A stretch of DNA of 64,000 nucleotides from Candidatus Accumulibacter affinis. GTDB lineage: Bacteria > Pseudomonadota > Gammaproteobacteria > Burkholderiales > Rhodocyclaceae. Under the pieces are notes generated by a model. It was given only the letters and a program-made list of their open reading frames with translations, had not been told where the DNA came from and ran no database searches. Position 1 is the first letter of the stretch; each line of letters starts with the position of its first letter. Made by a program: the position numbers and the translations under genes. Positions 1 through 7,847 of this stretch are shown here, piece after piece. The stretch spans positions 1 through 64,000 of the forward strand of contig JADJOT010000004.1 of assembly GCA_016713625.1 (NCBI GenBank). Direction: 5' to 3'.

Positions 1-1193
1 AAGAGCGGCCACTTTGCGAGCAGAACCGCCGCCTGTAGCGTGTCGAATCGGCCGTTCATCCCCAGCAGCGGGTGATGATGGCGCTGGACACCGCCGTGCG
101 TACGGATGGCGCGCATTTGCTCGGCCAAGTGATCGTCGTCGGTAAACAGCGCCCCGCCATCGCCGTAGCAGCCGAATGGCTTGGCTGGAAAGAATGAGGT
201 ACTGGCGATGGTCGTCATTGCACAACTGCGTTGGTCGTTTTGTGTTGCACCGAAACTCTGGGCTGCGTCCTCGATCACGGTCAGGCCATGCCGGTCGGCG
301 ATGGCATTGATCGCCGCGTAATCCGGCATCTGCCCGAACAGGCTCACCGGCAGGATCGCCTGAGTGCGCGGGGTGATGGCTGCTTCAATCCGCTCCACGT
401 TGATATTGAAGCTCTCCGGCTCGATGTCCACGAACACCGGGGTCGCCCCCACCAGTCCGATGATCTCCGCCGAACTGATCCAGGTGAAGGGGACGGTGAT
501 CACCTCATCACCCGGCCCGATGCCCAGTGCCCGCAGGGCAATCTCCAGGCTGTCGGTGCCGCTGGCCACGGTCAGGCAGTGTTTCACTCCGACGTACTCG
601 GCAAGCGCCGTTTCCAGCTCGGCGATCTCGGGTCCCATGATGTAGTTGCCATGGTGGAGCACTCGATGCATGTTACGTTCCACCGCTCCGCGCACCACAT
701 CCTGCTGGGCCTTGAGATCGATGAAGTCCAGTTTGTTGGCTTCGGTCGACTGCTGGCAGTAGCGGGTTGGCGTGATCGTCTTGTCCGGATGGGCGTCGAG
801 CAGCGGCTGATCGCGGGAGAGGAGCTTGATGCTGCCGGGAGCAAACCGCGCGAGCGCGCGGATCAGTTGTTCGTCTTCGGGGTCGGTCTCGTCGAAAACG
901 GGGCCTTCTTCCGCGAGCGCCGCGAGCCATTGTTTGTCTTGGGAAAAGTCTTTCAGCAAAGCCCGACTGCGCGAAGCAATCTGGCGCGTTGTGTGGTTTT
1001 CGTCTTTGGCCAGGGCGTCGCGTCTCAGCTCGGCACAAAGGTTGTATTCGAGCGTTTGCACGGAACCGGTGTAGAGCCACAGCCGGCCACCACGAAACCG
1101 GCACAACTCCATCGCGTCCCGCGCCGCCGCGAAGTATGGCTGACGCTTGGCGCAATAATCCAGGGCCACATTTACGTCGATCAACAGATCCAT
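1..1193 (-). CDS. PIN-domain toxin fused in frame to DegT/WbpE-type sugar aminotransferase (3' end outside window)
   Basis: The frame is open from ATG at 1193 to the window edge, 397 visible codons. Residues 1-140 look like a PIN-type RNase: the start MDLLIDVNVALDYC gives the first Asp, then Glu in TLEYN, and acidic residues in TDPEDEQ and LLSRDQ. From residue 156 (DFIDLKAQQ) the protein is a DegT/DnrJ/EryC1/StrS PLP aminotransferase, with VASGTDSLEIALRALGIGPG, IEDAAQSFGA and the Schiff-base Lys338 in SFFPAKPFGCYGDGGA. In WbpE-like enzymes this domain aminates the 3-keto-UDP-GlcNAc-uronate made by WbpB. No ATG, GTG or TTG lies just before the aminotransferase domain, so a separate start is not apparent. 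The gene begins 4 nt after the antitoxin stop. A sequencing error at the junction is possible but would have to remove a stop and keep frame. Confidence 0.85.
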   Translation of the reverse strand, partial: MDLLIDVNVALDYCAKRQPYFAAARDAMELCRFRGGRLWLYTGSVQTLEYNLCAELRRDALAKDENHTTRQIASRSRALLKDFSQDKQWLAALAEEGPVFDETDPEDEQLIRALARFAPGSIKLLSRDQPLLDAHPDKTITPTRYCQQSTEANKLDFIDLKAQQDVVRGAVERNMHRVLHHGNYIMGPEIAELETALAEYVGVKHCLTVASGTDSLEIALRALGIGPGDEVITVPFTWISSAEIIGLVGATPVFVDIEPESFNINVERIEAAITPRTQAILPVSLFGQMPDYAAINAIADRHGLTVIEDAAQSFGATQNDQRSCAMTTIASTSFFPAKPFGCYGDGGALFTDDDHLAEQMRAIRTHGGVQRHHHPLLGMNGRFDTLQAAVLLAKWPL

Positions 1194-1197
1194 TCGC

Positions 1198-1518
1198 TTA
1201 TCGTCCGTTCCTGCATTCGTTCCGAAAGGCCATGGCCGCGATACGATCGACTTGCTTTGCAGGCGGTGATGGCAACTCAGTCTCTTCCTGCAGGGGTGTG
1301 TTGCGAATCTGATCCAGCCTCTCTTCCGCTACTCTCGCCATCGCCATCACCTCGGGCGGCAGCACATACGCTGCTTCCTGCGGTTCCATACCGCTAGCTG
1401 GGCTATCGAGGACTTCGTCATCAGGCACTTCCACCAGCAGGCGTAGACGTCCTCGCCTGAGTTGTACGGGGTGGGTGAATTCAAGATGCCCGTGATCGTA
1501 GATCGCTTCGAGCCGCAT
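1198..1518 (-). CDS. AF2212/DUF104-like antitoxin
   Basis: A 106-residue protein starting MRLEAIYDHGHLEFTHPV, followed by a basic strand and VEVPDDEVL. This is the short beta-strand pattern of AF2212-like (DUF104) antitoxins that accompany PIN toxins. The C-terminal half is helical and charged, as expected of a toxin-binding tail. The start has a strong ribosome site (AAGGAG, 9 nt before ATG). Its stop is 4 nt before the PIN-aminotransferase fusion, so the two are co-translated. It lies between wbpD and the aminotransferase, so the TA pair interrupts the sugar operon. Family assignment is from pattern only. Confidence 0.65.
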   Translation of the reverse strand: MRLEAIYDHGHLEFTHPVQLRRGRLRLLVEVPDDEVLDSPASGMEPQEAAYVLPPEVMAMARVAEERLDQIRNTPLQEETELPSPPAKQVDRIAAMAFRNECRNGR

Positions 1519-1559
1519 GGTTCAATTCTCCTTGGCTATCGCGCGGAAATGCGGATTTC

Positions 1560-2141
1560 TTACTTCGCGCTTTGTTCGACTTGATCATTCACCAGTCGAT
1601 AGATGTCCCCCGTGGCCGGACAGCGAGCCTCACCGTTGCCGCGCAGCGGCAGGTCCAGCCGCTCGCCGTGCTCGCTGATCCAGCCGATCTGCCGGGCCGG
1701 GACACCGGCCATCAGTGCGAAGGGCTTGACGTCGCGATTGACGACGGCGCCGGCGGCGATGAACGCGTGCGCGCCGATGATGGTCCCACAGACGATCGTA
1801 CTGTTGGCGCCGATCGTCGCTCCGCGCTGCACGCGAGTATCGCGATACTCGTCCTGTCGATTGACCGCAGAGCGCGGGTTGTACACGTTGGTGAATACCA
1901 TGCTCGGGCCACAGAAGACGTCATCTTCCAGGAGGACATTGTCGTAGACCGAGACGTTATTCTGAATCTTGACGTTGTTGCCGATGACGACTTTGTTGCC
2001 GACAAAAACGTTCTGACCAAGCGAGCAGCCTTTGCCAATGCGTGCTCCCGAGGAGACGTGCACCCAGTGCCAGACGCGGGTGCCTTCGCCAATTTCCGCT
2101 CCGTCGTCGACGATCGCGGTGGGGTGGATCTGGGCGCTCAT
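1560..2141 (-). CDS. wbpD: UDP-2-acetamido-3-amino-glucuronate N-acetyltransferase (WbpD-like)
   Basis: A left-handed beta-helix acetyltransferase built of isoleucine-patch hexapeptides (IHPTAIVDDGAEIGEGT, IGKGCSLGQNVFVG, IGNNVKIQNNVSVY) of about 193 residues, the usual WbpD length. It would transfer acetyl from acetyl-CoA to the 3-amino group made by the WbpE-type enzyme in UDP-ManNAc(3NAc)A synthesis. I chose ATG 2141 because the hexapeptides begin directly after it and because it overlaps the stop of the upstream FAD gene as ATGA; the 18 codons upstream do not resemble the family. Cytoplasmic. The neighbours WbpB and the DegT enzyme support the pathway. Confidence 0.88.
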   Translation of the reverse strand: MSAQIHPTAIVDDGAEIGEGTRVWHWVHVSSGARIGKGCSLGQNVFVGNKVVIGNNVKIQNNVSVYDNVLLEDDVFCGPSMVFTNVYNPRSAVNRQDEYRDTRVQRGATIGANSTIVCGTIIGAHAFIAAGAVVNRDVKPFALMAGVPARQIGWISEHGERLDLPLRGNGEARCPATGDIYRLVNDQVEQSAK

Positions 2142-3212
2142 GGTTCTTGAACCTTTCGTCTGAGTTTTTCCGCCAGCGCCAGGCTGGTTGTCCATTTCCC
2201 GCCGAAAACGGTCAGCAGTTTGCCGTTTCGCTGGAAGGCGTAGTCCCGGCGGGCTCGCGTGGGGTCGCTGGCCGATTTCACCAGCGGCCGTACGCCGGCG
2301 AAAGCGTAGGCAATGTCCGCCGGCGTGATCGGCCGGGCATGAAAGTGGTTGTAGGCGTCGAGCAGGTAGTCTCTCTCCGGCTCGCTGCAGGCGATCGGCT
2401 GGTCGAGCGATTGGCGGACCTCAGTGGTACCGATCAGGCTGCGTCCCTGCCAGGGGAAGAACGAAGAAGATGCGGTTATCGCCGGGGACTTCCAGCATCA
2501 GCGCGTGCGGGCAGCTACGCTCGATCACCAGATGGCTACCTCGCACTACATCGAGCCGGTACGTGGCCCGGATGCCACTGTCGGTCAGGAGCTTTTCTGC
2601 CCAGGGGCCGGCGATGTTGAGAATGTAGTCGAAGCGCAGGCCCTGGCCGTTAGCGAGCTTGAGCGTTCCATCGGGTGACGCCGAGGCCACCGGAACACCT
2701 TCGTTGAGGTTGGCGCCGGCTTCGCGGCAGCGGTCCGCCACCCAGAGTCCGAGGCAGTGGTCGTCCATCTGACCGTCGTGGTAACGGAAGCCTCCCACGA
2801 GATGGTCCTTTTTCAGGCCGGGGGCCTGCGTGAGGATCTGCTCCCGGGTCAGCGCCTCGCTCTTCGGCAGCATGGATGCGCCGGCGAGGAGGTCATAGAG
2901 CTTCATTCCGAGGCCGACCACCCATGGAGGCCGCTGGTTGCCCTGGTAGATCGGCAGCAGGATGGGGAGAGGCCTGGTCAGGTGAGGCACCCGTTCGATC
3001 CAGGCATCGCGCTCGCGCAGCGCTTCGCGTACGAGGAGGAACTGTCCGGTTTCGAGGTACCGAAGCCCGCCGTGCAGGAGCTTTGACGACGCGGAACTGG
3101 TCGCCGCCATCAGGCGTTCGCGTTCGAACAGGGTGACCTGGTGGCCGCTTTCAGCCAGCCGCCAAGCGGTGCACAGGCCGTTGATGCCGCCACCGATGAC
3201 CGCCATTTCCAT
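2138..3212 (-). pseudogene. GlpD-like FAD-dependent oxidoreductase with a single-base frameshift
   Basis: ATG 3212 opens MEMAVIGGGINGLCTAW, a GxGxxG dinucleotide-binding fold, followed by RERLMAATSSASSKLLHGG, typical of glycerol-3-phosphate-dehydrogenase-like FAD enzymes. The frame stops near 2421. Removing one C from the CCCC run at about 2453-2456 restores VLPWQGRSLIGTTE and a continuous frame through FAGVRPLV and FGGKWTTS to a TGA at 2138 that overlaps the wbpD start. The restored protein is about 358 residues, shorter than GlpD (about 500). The defect is either a real loss or a homopolymer sequencing error; the intact downstream frame favours error or very recent mutation. The substrate is unknown; such genes occur in O-antigen/EPS clusters. 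Confidence 0.8.
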
Positions 3213-3223
3213 GTTTAGGCGGT

Positions 3224-4276
3224 TCAGTATTCCAACGGCAGTGAGACGGTGCGGCCATCCCGCGCGGAGAGGTAAGCGGCGATCAATACTTCCAGCGAGC
3301 GCAGCCCCTCGCGACCGTCGGTTTCCGGCTCGGCTTCGCCGCGCAGGACGTCGACCACATTCTTGTAATAGAGGGGGTGACCGAAACCATAGACGGAGGT
3401 GGTTTCGTAATTGGCTTCCTTGATCCTGGCGTCGTAGTCGCGAGGCTCGGCAAAATCCCACACCTGGATGTCGTTGACCGCAACGCCGCCGACGCGCACG
3501 GTGCCACTTTCGCCTAGGATGGTGATCGATCCTTCGAGGTTTTTCGGGTAGGTCAGCATGGTGACGCTCATCGACCCGAGCGCACCACTGCGCCAGCGGA
3601 TGTTAAGGACGCCAGAATCCTCAACCTGGATGTTGCGCCCCAGCGTGGCGGTCATCGCATGTACGCAATCGACGGGACCGATCAGCCAGTCAATGAGGTC
3701 GACGTAATGGCTGGCCTGGTTCATGAATGCGCCGCCGTCGAGTTCCCAAGTGCCACGCCACTTGGCAGAGTCGTAATACTCCTGCGGGCGGGTCCAGAAG
3801 ACGTTGATCGAAACCATGTAGATCTTGCCGAAGCGCTTTTCCTCGACGGCTCGCTTGAGCAACTGCAAGGTGGTATTGCGGCGGTTCTGCTTGACGACGA
3901 AGAGGTGGACGCCAGCGTCGTCACAAGCCCTGACCATGCGCACGCCGTCCTGCCAGCGCGTGGCCATGGGTTTCTCGGTCATGACATGGACCCCGTGCCG
4001 GGAAGCCGTGATGGCCTGTTCAGGGTGGAGGCCACTGGGGGTGCACAGGGCTACGAGATCGAGTTGCTCATTGTCGAGCAGGTCCTCCAGGCTTTCGTAG
4101 CCCGGCACCTGATGGCGTTCCTGGTGTACCTCGAGGACGCTGGGATTATTATCGCAGACCGCCACGAGTTCGAGATGGTCGGAATGCGCCGCAATGGAGC
4201 CAAAATGGTTCTTGCCAATACGGCCACAACCGACAACGGCGATTCGTATTTTTCTATTCTGGATGGTTTTGCTCAT
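3224..4276 (-). CDS. wbpB: UDP-N-acetylglucosaminuronate 3-dehydrogenase (WbpB-like, Gfo/Idh/MocA)
   Basis: A 350-residue NAD(P)-dependent oxidoreductase. The N-terminal Rossmann fold has VVGCGRIGKNH near residue 15, and VMTEKPMATRWQDG (the EKP motif) lies near residue 95. The C-terminal substrate domain has the ASHYVDLIDWLIG signature. WbpB oxidises C3 of UDP-GlcNAcA, producing the ketone aminated by WbpE. It is the first gene of the minus-strand sugar operon, 11 nt before the FAD gene. About 320 nt upstream lies an ops-like site and about 450 nt upstream a promoter-like sequence, consistent with RfaH-type control of this operon. Assignment to UDP-GlcNAcA rather than another sugar is from context. 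Confidence 0.87.
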   Translation of the reverse strand: MSKTIQNRKIRIAVVGCGRIGKNHFGSIAAHSDHLELVAVCDNNPSVLEVHQERHQVPGYESLEDLLDNEQLDLVALCTPSGLHPEQAITASRHGVHVMTEKPMATRWQDGVRMVRACDDAGVHLFVVKQNRRNTTLQLLKRAVEEKRFGKIYMVSINVFWTRPQEYYDSAKWRGTWELDGGAFMNQASHYVDLIDWLIGPVDCVHAMTATLGRNIQVEDSGVLNIRWRSGALGSMSVTMLTYPKNLEGSITILGESGTVRVGGVAVNDIQVWDFAEPRDYDARIKEANYETTSVYGFGHPLYYKNVVDVLRGEAEPETDGREGLRSLEVLIAAYLSARDGRTVSLPLEY

Positions 4277-4601
4277 GGTCGATTGACATTAAGTTGAAAA
4301 GCTACTCTTTGGAGAGGATTGGAAGTCGGTTGGAACATTCTCTTATCTGGACCGCTTAATGGGCCTTGGACGAAATCCCCCCATGGTTGGACAAGGTCAC
4401 TACGTCGCCACGAGCGAAGGTTTTCCTCTCACGCAGCGAGTGAGTCCACATTCGCGCCGAGCAGGCCACTTGGCAGTCATGCCCGAGGCCTCGCGTCGTT
4501 TCCGCTGAGGTCTCCCGCGCATCGTGCAAGAGACGATACTCGCAGCACGCTTTCCGGCAAGGGTCTGTTCGCTGTTGGAGAGTCCCGTGAGGGCCATTCA
4601 G

Positions 4602-4636
4602 GCACGCTACCGCCATGCCCGAATGCCTCAGCATTC
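4602..4636 (-). promoter_or_regulatory. ops-like RfaH recruitment site with upstream hairpin (copy A)
   Basis: On the minus strand a short hairpin (GAATGC TGAG GCATTC, 4636-4621) is followed after 6 nt by GGCGGTAGCGTGC (4614-4602). That 13-mer is identical to the core of the Escherichia coli ops/JUMPstart element bound by RfaH-modified RNA polymerase. It lies 326 nt upstream of the wbpB start, where an ops site is expected. Confidence 0.75.
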
Positions 4637-4734
4637 AGCAAATTGAACTTGCAGACCATGAACCAATGGCCAGCGTGTCGTAACTTGGCAGCCTCGCCAC
4701 GTAGTTGCCGTGGTGAGCCCCGCCAAGGGCGGTA

Positions 4735-4764
4735 ACTATACTGGACCGCCTCGCCAATTAACAA
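4735..4764 (-). promoter_or_regulatory. Putative sigma-70 promoter of the wbp operon
   Basis: On the minus strand TTGTTA (4764-4759), an 18-nt spacer and TATAGT (4740-4735). The same arrangement with the same spacer is repeated at 11277-11306 in front of another ops-like site, so selection or duplication has kept the unit together. A start near 4728 would give a leader of about 115 nt before ops. Confidence 0.5.
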
Positions 4765-5323
4765 TCGCATCTTCCCGCGGAACCACAGGGCTAAACAGGA
4801 AATAGTTCCTCATTCGCCCCAAGAACCAGCATGTAGATTGTGCTAATCCACCCTGAAAGTCCAGCATGCAGGTTTACAAAGGGATCTGTTTAGATCCAGA
4901 AGCCCTCCAGTTTCACGGGCATGGCCGAGGCTGGCTCTTGCTGATCGCCCAAAGATCGGGATCACCGCGGTGCCGAGGCGAGGGCCTCGCGGGGAGAGAA
5001 TCTACGGAACCCTCTCGACATCGATGGCAATGACGACGCTACGGAGCGGGAGCGTGCATTTGAGCTACGCATCCGCCAGAGGGGCCTCGGTTAGTTTCTT
5101 CTGGATACCCGGCTCGTTCCCACCATGCCGTTGCCAGATTGCTTTGAGGTCGATGCGCTTTGCGGCAGGTGTCGGGCGAAACAGCCAACGGGCTTTGCGC
5201 CGAATGATGGTACGGGGTGGCTGCCATAGGGCGCGACGCGCGGTGCTTATTGCGCCCTGAGATAATCATCTGTGCGCAACAATTCACCGTATTGGCCGCC
5301 GCTTGTCCGGCTGGTCGAGTTGG

Positions 5324-6319
5324 TCAGTGATCCTGGAAGACGTCTTCCAGCATGGTGGCGTCCAGGATGTTTTCGGCCCATTGTTCCAGTTGGTCGAGGC
5401 TGGCTGCCTTCAGCCGAGCCAGAGTGTCCGCGCTTGGCGGGCCGAAGCGGCGGGTAAGTTGGCGTTCGAGGAGAGTTGCCTCTCCTTGCTGCATACCTTG
5501 CTGCATGCCTTGCTGCCTACCTTGCTGCACGCCTTGCTGCCTACCTTTCTCAATGCCGATGCGTTCTACCGAGGTGATGTAGGGCATGGTTCGGTTCCTC
5601 TCCAGTTGTTCGATGTCTTGCCAGAGTTGGTTCTGCAATTCGTCGGGCACTTGCATCATCCAGTCGATGACACTGAACAGGTCGATGATGCGTTGCTTGT
5701 CCCAGTTACGTTCGTACAGCAGTTTGGCCAGCCGCCATTTTGCGGCAAGCCTTTGCTGGTCGTCACCTTTGGTTTGCTGGGTGAGTAGATGAGCGGCGGT
5801 AACCAGGGCGAAAGGGTTGGGGTTGAGCAGGAGAGCCTGGGTTTGCGGCCGGTAGTCGAGTAGTTTTACGGTAGGAAATTCGAGGTAGTGCCGGCAGCCG
5901 AACAGTTCGTAGCCATAAGTTTGCGGCTTCCAGTGTTCGCGGTCGTCCGCCAGGACGGCGAGGCTGGCGATGGGGCGGCGGTATCTGTCGTAGAGGCGGT
6001 AATTGTAGGTGAAGAGGCGTTCAGCGAAGTCGCCGTCCTGACCGCCCTGCACTTCGATGTGGACGTATACCCAGTGTTCGCCGCCGTCGTGGGTGGCGAC
6101 CTGGACGAGTTTGTCGATGAGTCGCTTACCGAGTTCGGCATCTTTGACGATCTGGGCGAGTTCCTGATCAAGGAAGGTATAGCCGCGGTTCCAGTCGATC
6201 TGCCAATGCGCGTCGGGAAAGTAGAACGCGATGAACTCAGGAAAGTAGCGCGTGACGGCGTCTTTCCAGGGGGTGTCGTAGTCGTCGTTGGGGACGGCGG
6301 TTTCGGGGCGTGGGTTCAA
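5324..6319 (-). CDS. Rpn-family PD-(D/E)XK nuclease with DUF4351 tail (copy 1)
   Basis: A 331-residue member of the Rpn / putative-transposase nuclease group. The N-terminal nuclease domain has DTPWKDAVTRYFPEFIAFYF, YTFLDQELAQIV and VYVHIEVQG (the ExQ catalytic strand), then ERLFTYNYRLYDRYRRPIAS. Residues around 255-275 are five QQGx tetrapeptides, and the C-terminus is DUF4351 (LLERQLTRRFGPPSADTLA ... ENILDATMLEDVF). Family members promote RecA-independent recombination by DNA cleavage; that role is inferred here. Nearly identical to the gene at 7848-8867 except for the number of repeats. The similarity ends a few bases outside the coding region, so this is a discrete duplicated unit. It follows hicA. 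Confidence 0.88.
   Translation of the reverse strand: MNPRPETAVPNDDYDTPWKDAVTRYFPEFIAFYFPDAHWQIDWNRGYTFLDQELAQIVKDAELGKRLIDKLVQVATHDGGEHWVYVHIEVQGGQDGDFAERLFTYNYRLYDRYRRPIASLAVLADDREHWKPQTYGYELFGCRHYLEFPTVKLLDYRPQTQALLLNPNPFALVTAAHLLTQQTKGDDQQRLAAKWRLAKLLYERNWDKQRIIDLFSVIDWMMQVPDELQNQLWQDIEQLERNRTMPYITSVERIGIEKGRQQGVQQGRQQGMQQGMQQGEATLLERQLTRRFGPPSADTLARLKAASLDQLEQWAENILDATMLEDVFQDH
5484..5543 (-). repeat. Coding 12-bp tandem repeat, 5 units (QQGx)
   Basis: Five degenerate 12-nt units (plus-strand form CCTTGCTGCATA) encode QQGV, QQGR, QQGM, QQGM and QQGE between the nuclease and DUF4351 domains. The paralogue at 8008-8091 has seven units. Confidence 0.9.
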
Positions 6320-6365
6320 GGGAAGGCGTCATGGAAAGGTTAGCGAAGTCTTGCGGGCATCACGC

Positions 6366-6560
6366 TCACAGTGCTGCGATGAACTCTTCGGGAGCTACCG
6401 CAGTCTGCCAGAGAACCCCAGAAAGGGTGCCAACTTTGAGTTCGCTATGGATTGGAACCACACATCCTTTTGAACCGCGCAGCATGATGACGTGGCTACC
6501 TGACTGGCGAACCTTCACAAAACCCAAACGTTCAAGGCTCACTATTGGCAAGTCGTTCAC
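6366..6560 (-). CDS. hicA: HicA-family mRNA interferase toxin (no HicB seen)
   Basis: A 64-residue double-stranded-RNA-binding-fold toxin: LERLGFVKVRQSGSHVIMLR contains the catalytic His of the GSH motif, and PIHSELKVGTLSGVL is the second conserved block. The start is GTG at 6560, supported by an AGAGAGG ribosome site about 8 nt upstream. It begins 17 nt after vapC and ends 46 nt before the Rpn gene. HicA cleaves mRNA and is normally neutralised by an adjacent HicB; no HicB-like frame lies on either side, so it is an orphan or borrows another antitoxin. Confidence 0.8.
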   Translation of the reverse strand: MNDLPIVSLERLGFVKVRQSGSHVIMLRGSKGCVVPIHSELKVGTLSGVLWQTAVAPEEFIAAL

Positions 6561-6577
6561 TACGTCGCGCCTCTCTT

Positions 6578-6976
6578 CTAGGGAAGCATGCTTTCATCAA
6601 TCTGGCCGGCAAGGGTTATGAGCCGCTTGTCGACGGTCAGCACCCGGCAGCCGTGCCGACGCGCCAGAATGACGTAGAGCAGGTCGTAGACCGGGTGGTT
6701 GTAGCGAATGGCGGCGGACAAGGCTTCAGTGGCGAGCGCTTCGTCCGCTTCGAAAGCGTCCACCAAGCCGACGGCCTCGGCGTAGCGAGCCAAGGCCGTG
6801 TCTTTGCTCAGATCGCCGCACCGGACGTATTTCCAGAGCGTGTTCGCGATTTCACTATGAAACAGAGAGGGCGCGATGACCAGTCGGCCTTGTCCAAGTC
6901 TTTCGATGAGGGCCGGCGCAAGATCAGTGCGCAAAATGATATTGGCAGCCGCTGAGGCGTCAAGGACGATGCGCAT
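6578..6976 (-). CDS. vapC: VapC-type PIN RNase toxin
   Basis: A 132-residue PIN domain with all acidic positions visible: Asp6 in IVLDASAAANI, Glu near 42 in LFHSEIANTLWK, Asp near 99 in HPVYDLLYVILARRHG and Asp near 117 in VLTVDKRLI. PIN toxins cleave RNA with Mg2+. The gene starts 3 nt after the antitoxin stop and is followed by hicA. The length and motifs are complete, so it is likely functional. Confidence 0.9.
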   Translation of the reverse strand: MRIVLDASAAANIILRTDLAPALIERLGQGRLVIAPSLFHSEIANTLWKYVRCGDLSKDTALARYAEAVGLVDAFEADEALATEALSAAIRYNHPVYDLLYVILARRHGCRVLTVDKRLITLAGQIDESMLP

Positions 6977-6979
6977 GGG

Positions 6980-7225
6980 TTAGCGGTCCCGGTCTTCGCG
7001 GAGCATTCGTTCTGGTGGGAAGGAAAGCGTCCGGATGCCGGTAGTCGCGATGTCGAGGCGGATTTTTTCTAGAATCTGTTCCCGGCGCCCGCTATCGGTG
7101 CTCTCCGTTGCCCTGCGAAGCGCGATCAGCGCCTCCTGTGCCAAGCTTCGGTGCGACTGTTCAGCGCGCCACGCCAGCGCCTGGTACAGGTCGTCTGGGA
7201 GATTGCGAATTTGCAGGGAGGGCAT
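6980..7225 (-). CDS. FitA/VapB-like ribbon-helix-helix antitoxin
   Basis: An 81-residue protein beginning MPSLQIRNLPDDLYQALAWR, a FitA-type ribbon-helix-helix, then SHRSLAQEALIALRRA and a toxin-binding tail ending PERMLREDRDR. It would bind DNA as a dimer and hold VapC inactive. It is the first gene of the pair, and a 12-bp palindrome (7260-7271) about 35 nt upstream is a likely operator. Confidence 0.88.
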   Translation of the reverse strand: MPSLQIRNLPDDLYQALAWRAEQSHRSLAQEALIALRRATESTDSGRREQILEKIRLDIATTGIRTLSFPPERMLREDRDR

Positions 7226-7259
7226 GATCAGAGTCCGCGAGCGAGTGATGTTTCATTGT

Positions 7260-7271
7260 AATGCATGCATT
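7260..7271. promoter_or_regulatory. Candidate operator of the vapBC pair
   Basis: Perfect palindrome AATGCATGCATT, 35 bp before the antitoxin start on the minus strand. The position suits autoregulation by the ribbon-helix-helix antitoxin; no experimental support is visible. Confidence 0.4.
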
Positions 7272-7414
7272 GTGGTGAAGGCAATCTTCAGCCTTCTCGT
7301 CCCAATTGCGTTGATAAAAGGGGACAGCATGTGAAATTCTCAAGAAGCGATCGGCGTTCTTTTGGCATCGTGAGCTTGGTCCTGCGACATCGCAACCGGT
7401 GTGCTGTCCGTTGC

Positions 7415-7796
7415 TACTGTGGGCGCTGATTGAAGACTTCGCCCAGGGCCTCGGCATCGAGCACCTTGATTGCCCATTCTTCCAACTGGTCGTTATCGGC
7501 GGTGGTCAGGCCAACCTGGACAGAACCGGGTCACCCTTAGTGCGTCGTGTGAAAAGGTGAACGGCGGTGAGCAGAGCGAAGGGATTGGGGTCTTCGAGCA
7601 GGGATTTGGTCCGGTTGGCGTAGTCCAGGAGCCTGACGGTAGGAAAGAGGATGCCGCCCTCGCCGCCGAACAGTTGATAGATTAACCCGTTTAGCCTCCA
7701 GTTCACTCTGCTGGCGGTTTCCACGGCCATCGTCCCAGGGGTGCCTCGCAGTGAGCGAATGCTCTGGTTGGTGTTTGAGCGTCTCGGGATAGCCAT
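7415..7796 (-). pseudogene. Rpn/DUF4351 remnant
   Basis: A decayed Rpn copy. YQLFGGEGGILFPTVRLLDY and DPNPFALLTAVHLFTRRTKG match the mid-region of the intact copies. The text then jumps, with a frame change, to DNDQLEEWAIKVLDAEALGE and a stop at 7417-7415, which is the DUF4351 end. The nuclease N-terminus and the QQG repeats are missing. It starts just downstream of ops-like copy B. Confidence 0.75.
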
Positions 7797-7800
7797 TCAG

Positions 7801-7839
7801 GCAAGCTACCGCCATGCCCGAATACGTTTTTCGCATTCG
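7801..7839 (-). promoter_or_regulatory. ops-like site with upstream hairpin (copy B, one mismatch)
   Basis: Minus-strand hairpin with an 8-nt stem (CGAATGCG AAAAA CGTATTCG, one G-T pair, 7839-7819), then after 5 nt GGCGGTAGCTTGC (7813-7801), one base from the ops core. The stem differs in sequence from copies A, C and D but still folds, which suggests that the structure matters. Confidence 0.6.
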
Positions 7840-7847
7840 GCAGCTTG

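Larger units (their letters stand above)
4277..5323 (-). other. Long leader / intergenic stretch upstream of wbpB
   Basis: About 1.05 kb without a convincing gene. The part nearest wbpB (4277-4600) shows only short frames that I do not recognise. 4602-4636 is an ops-like site with a hairpin and 4735-4764 is promoter-like; both are annotated separately. 4800-5300 contains nothing I can name. 5303-5323 is the conserved 3' flank of the Rpn gene, also seen beside the remnant near 13112. Confidence 0.6.
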
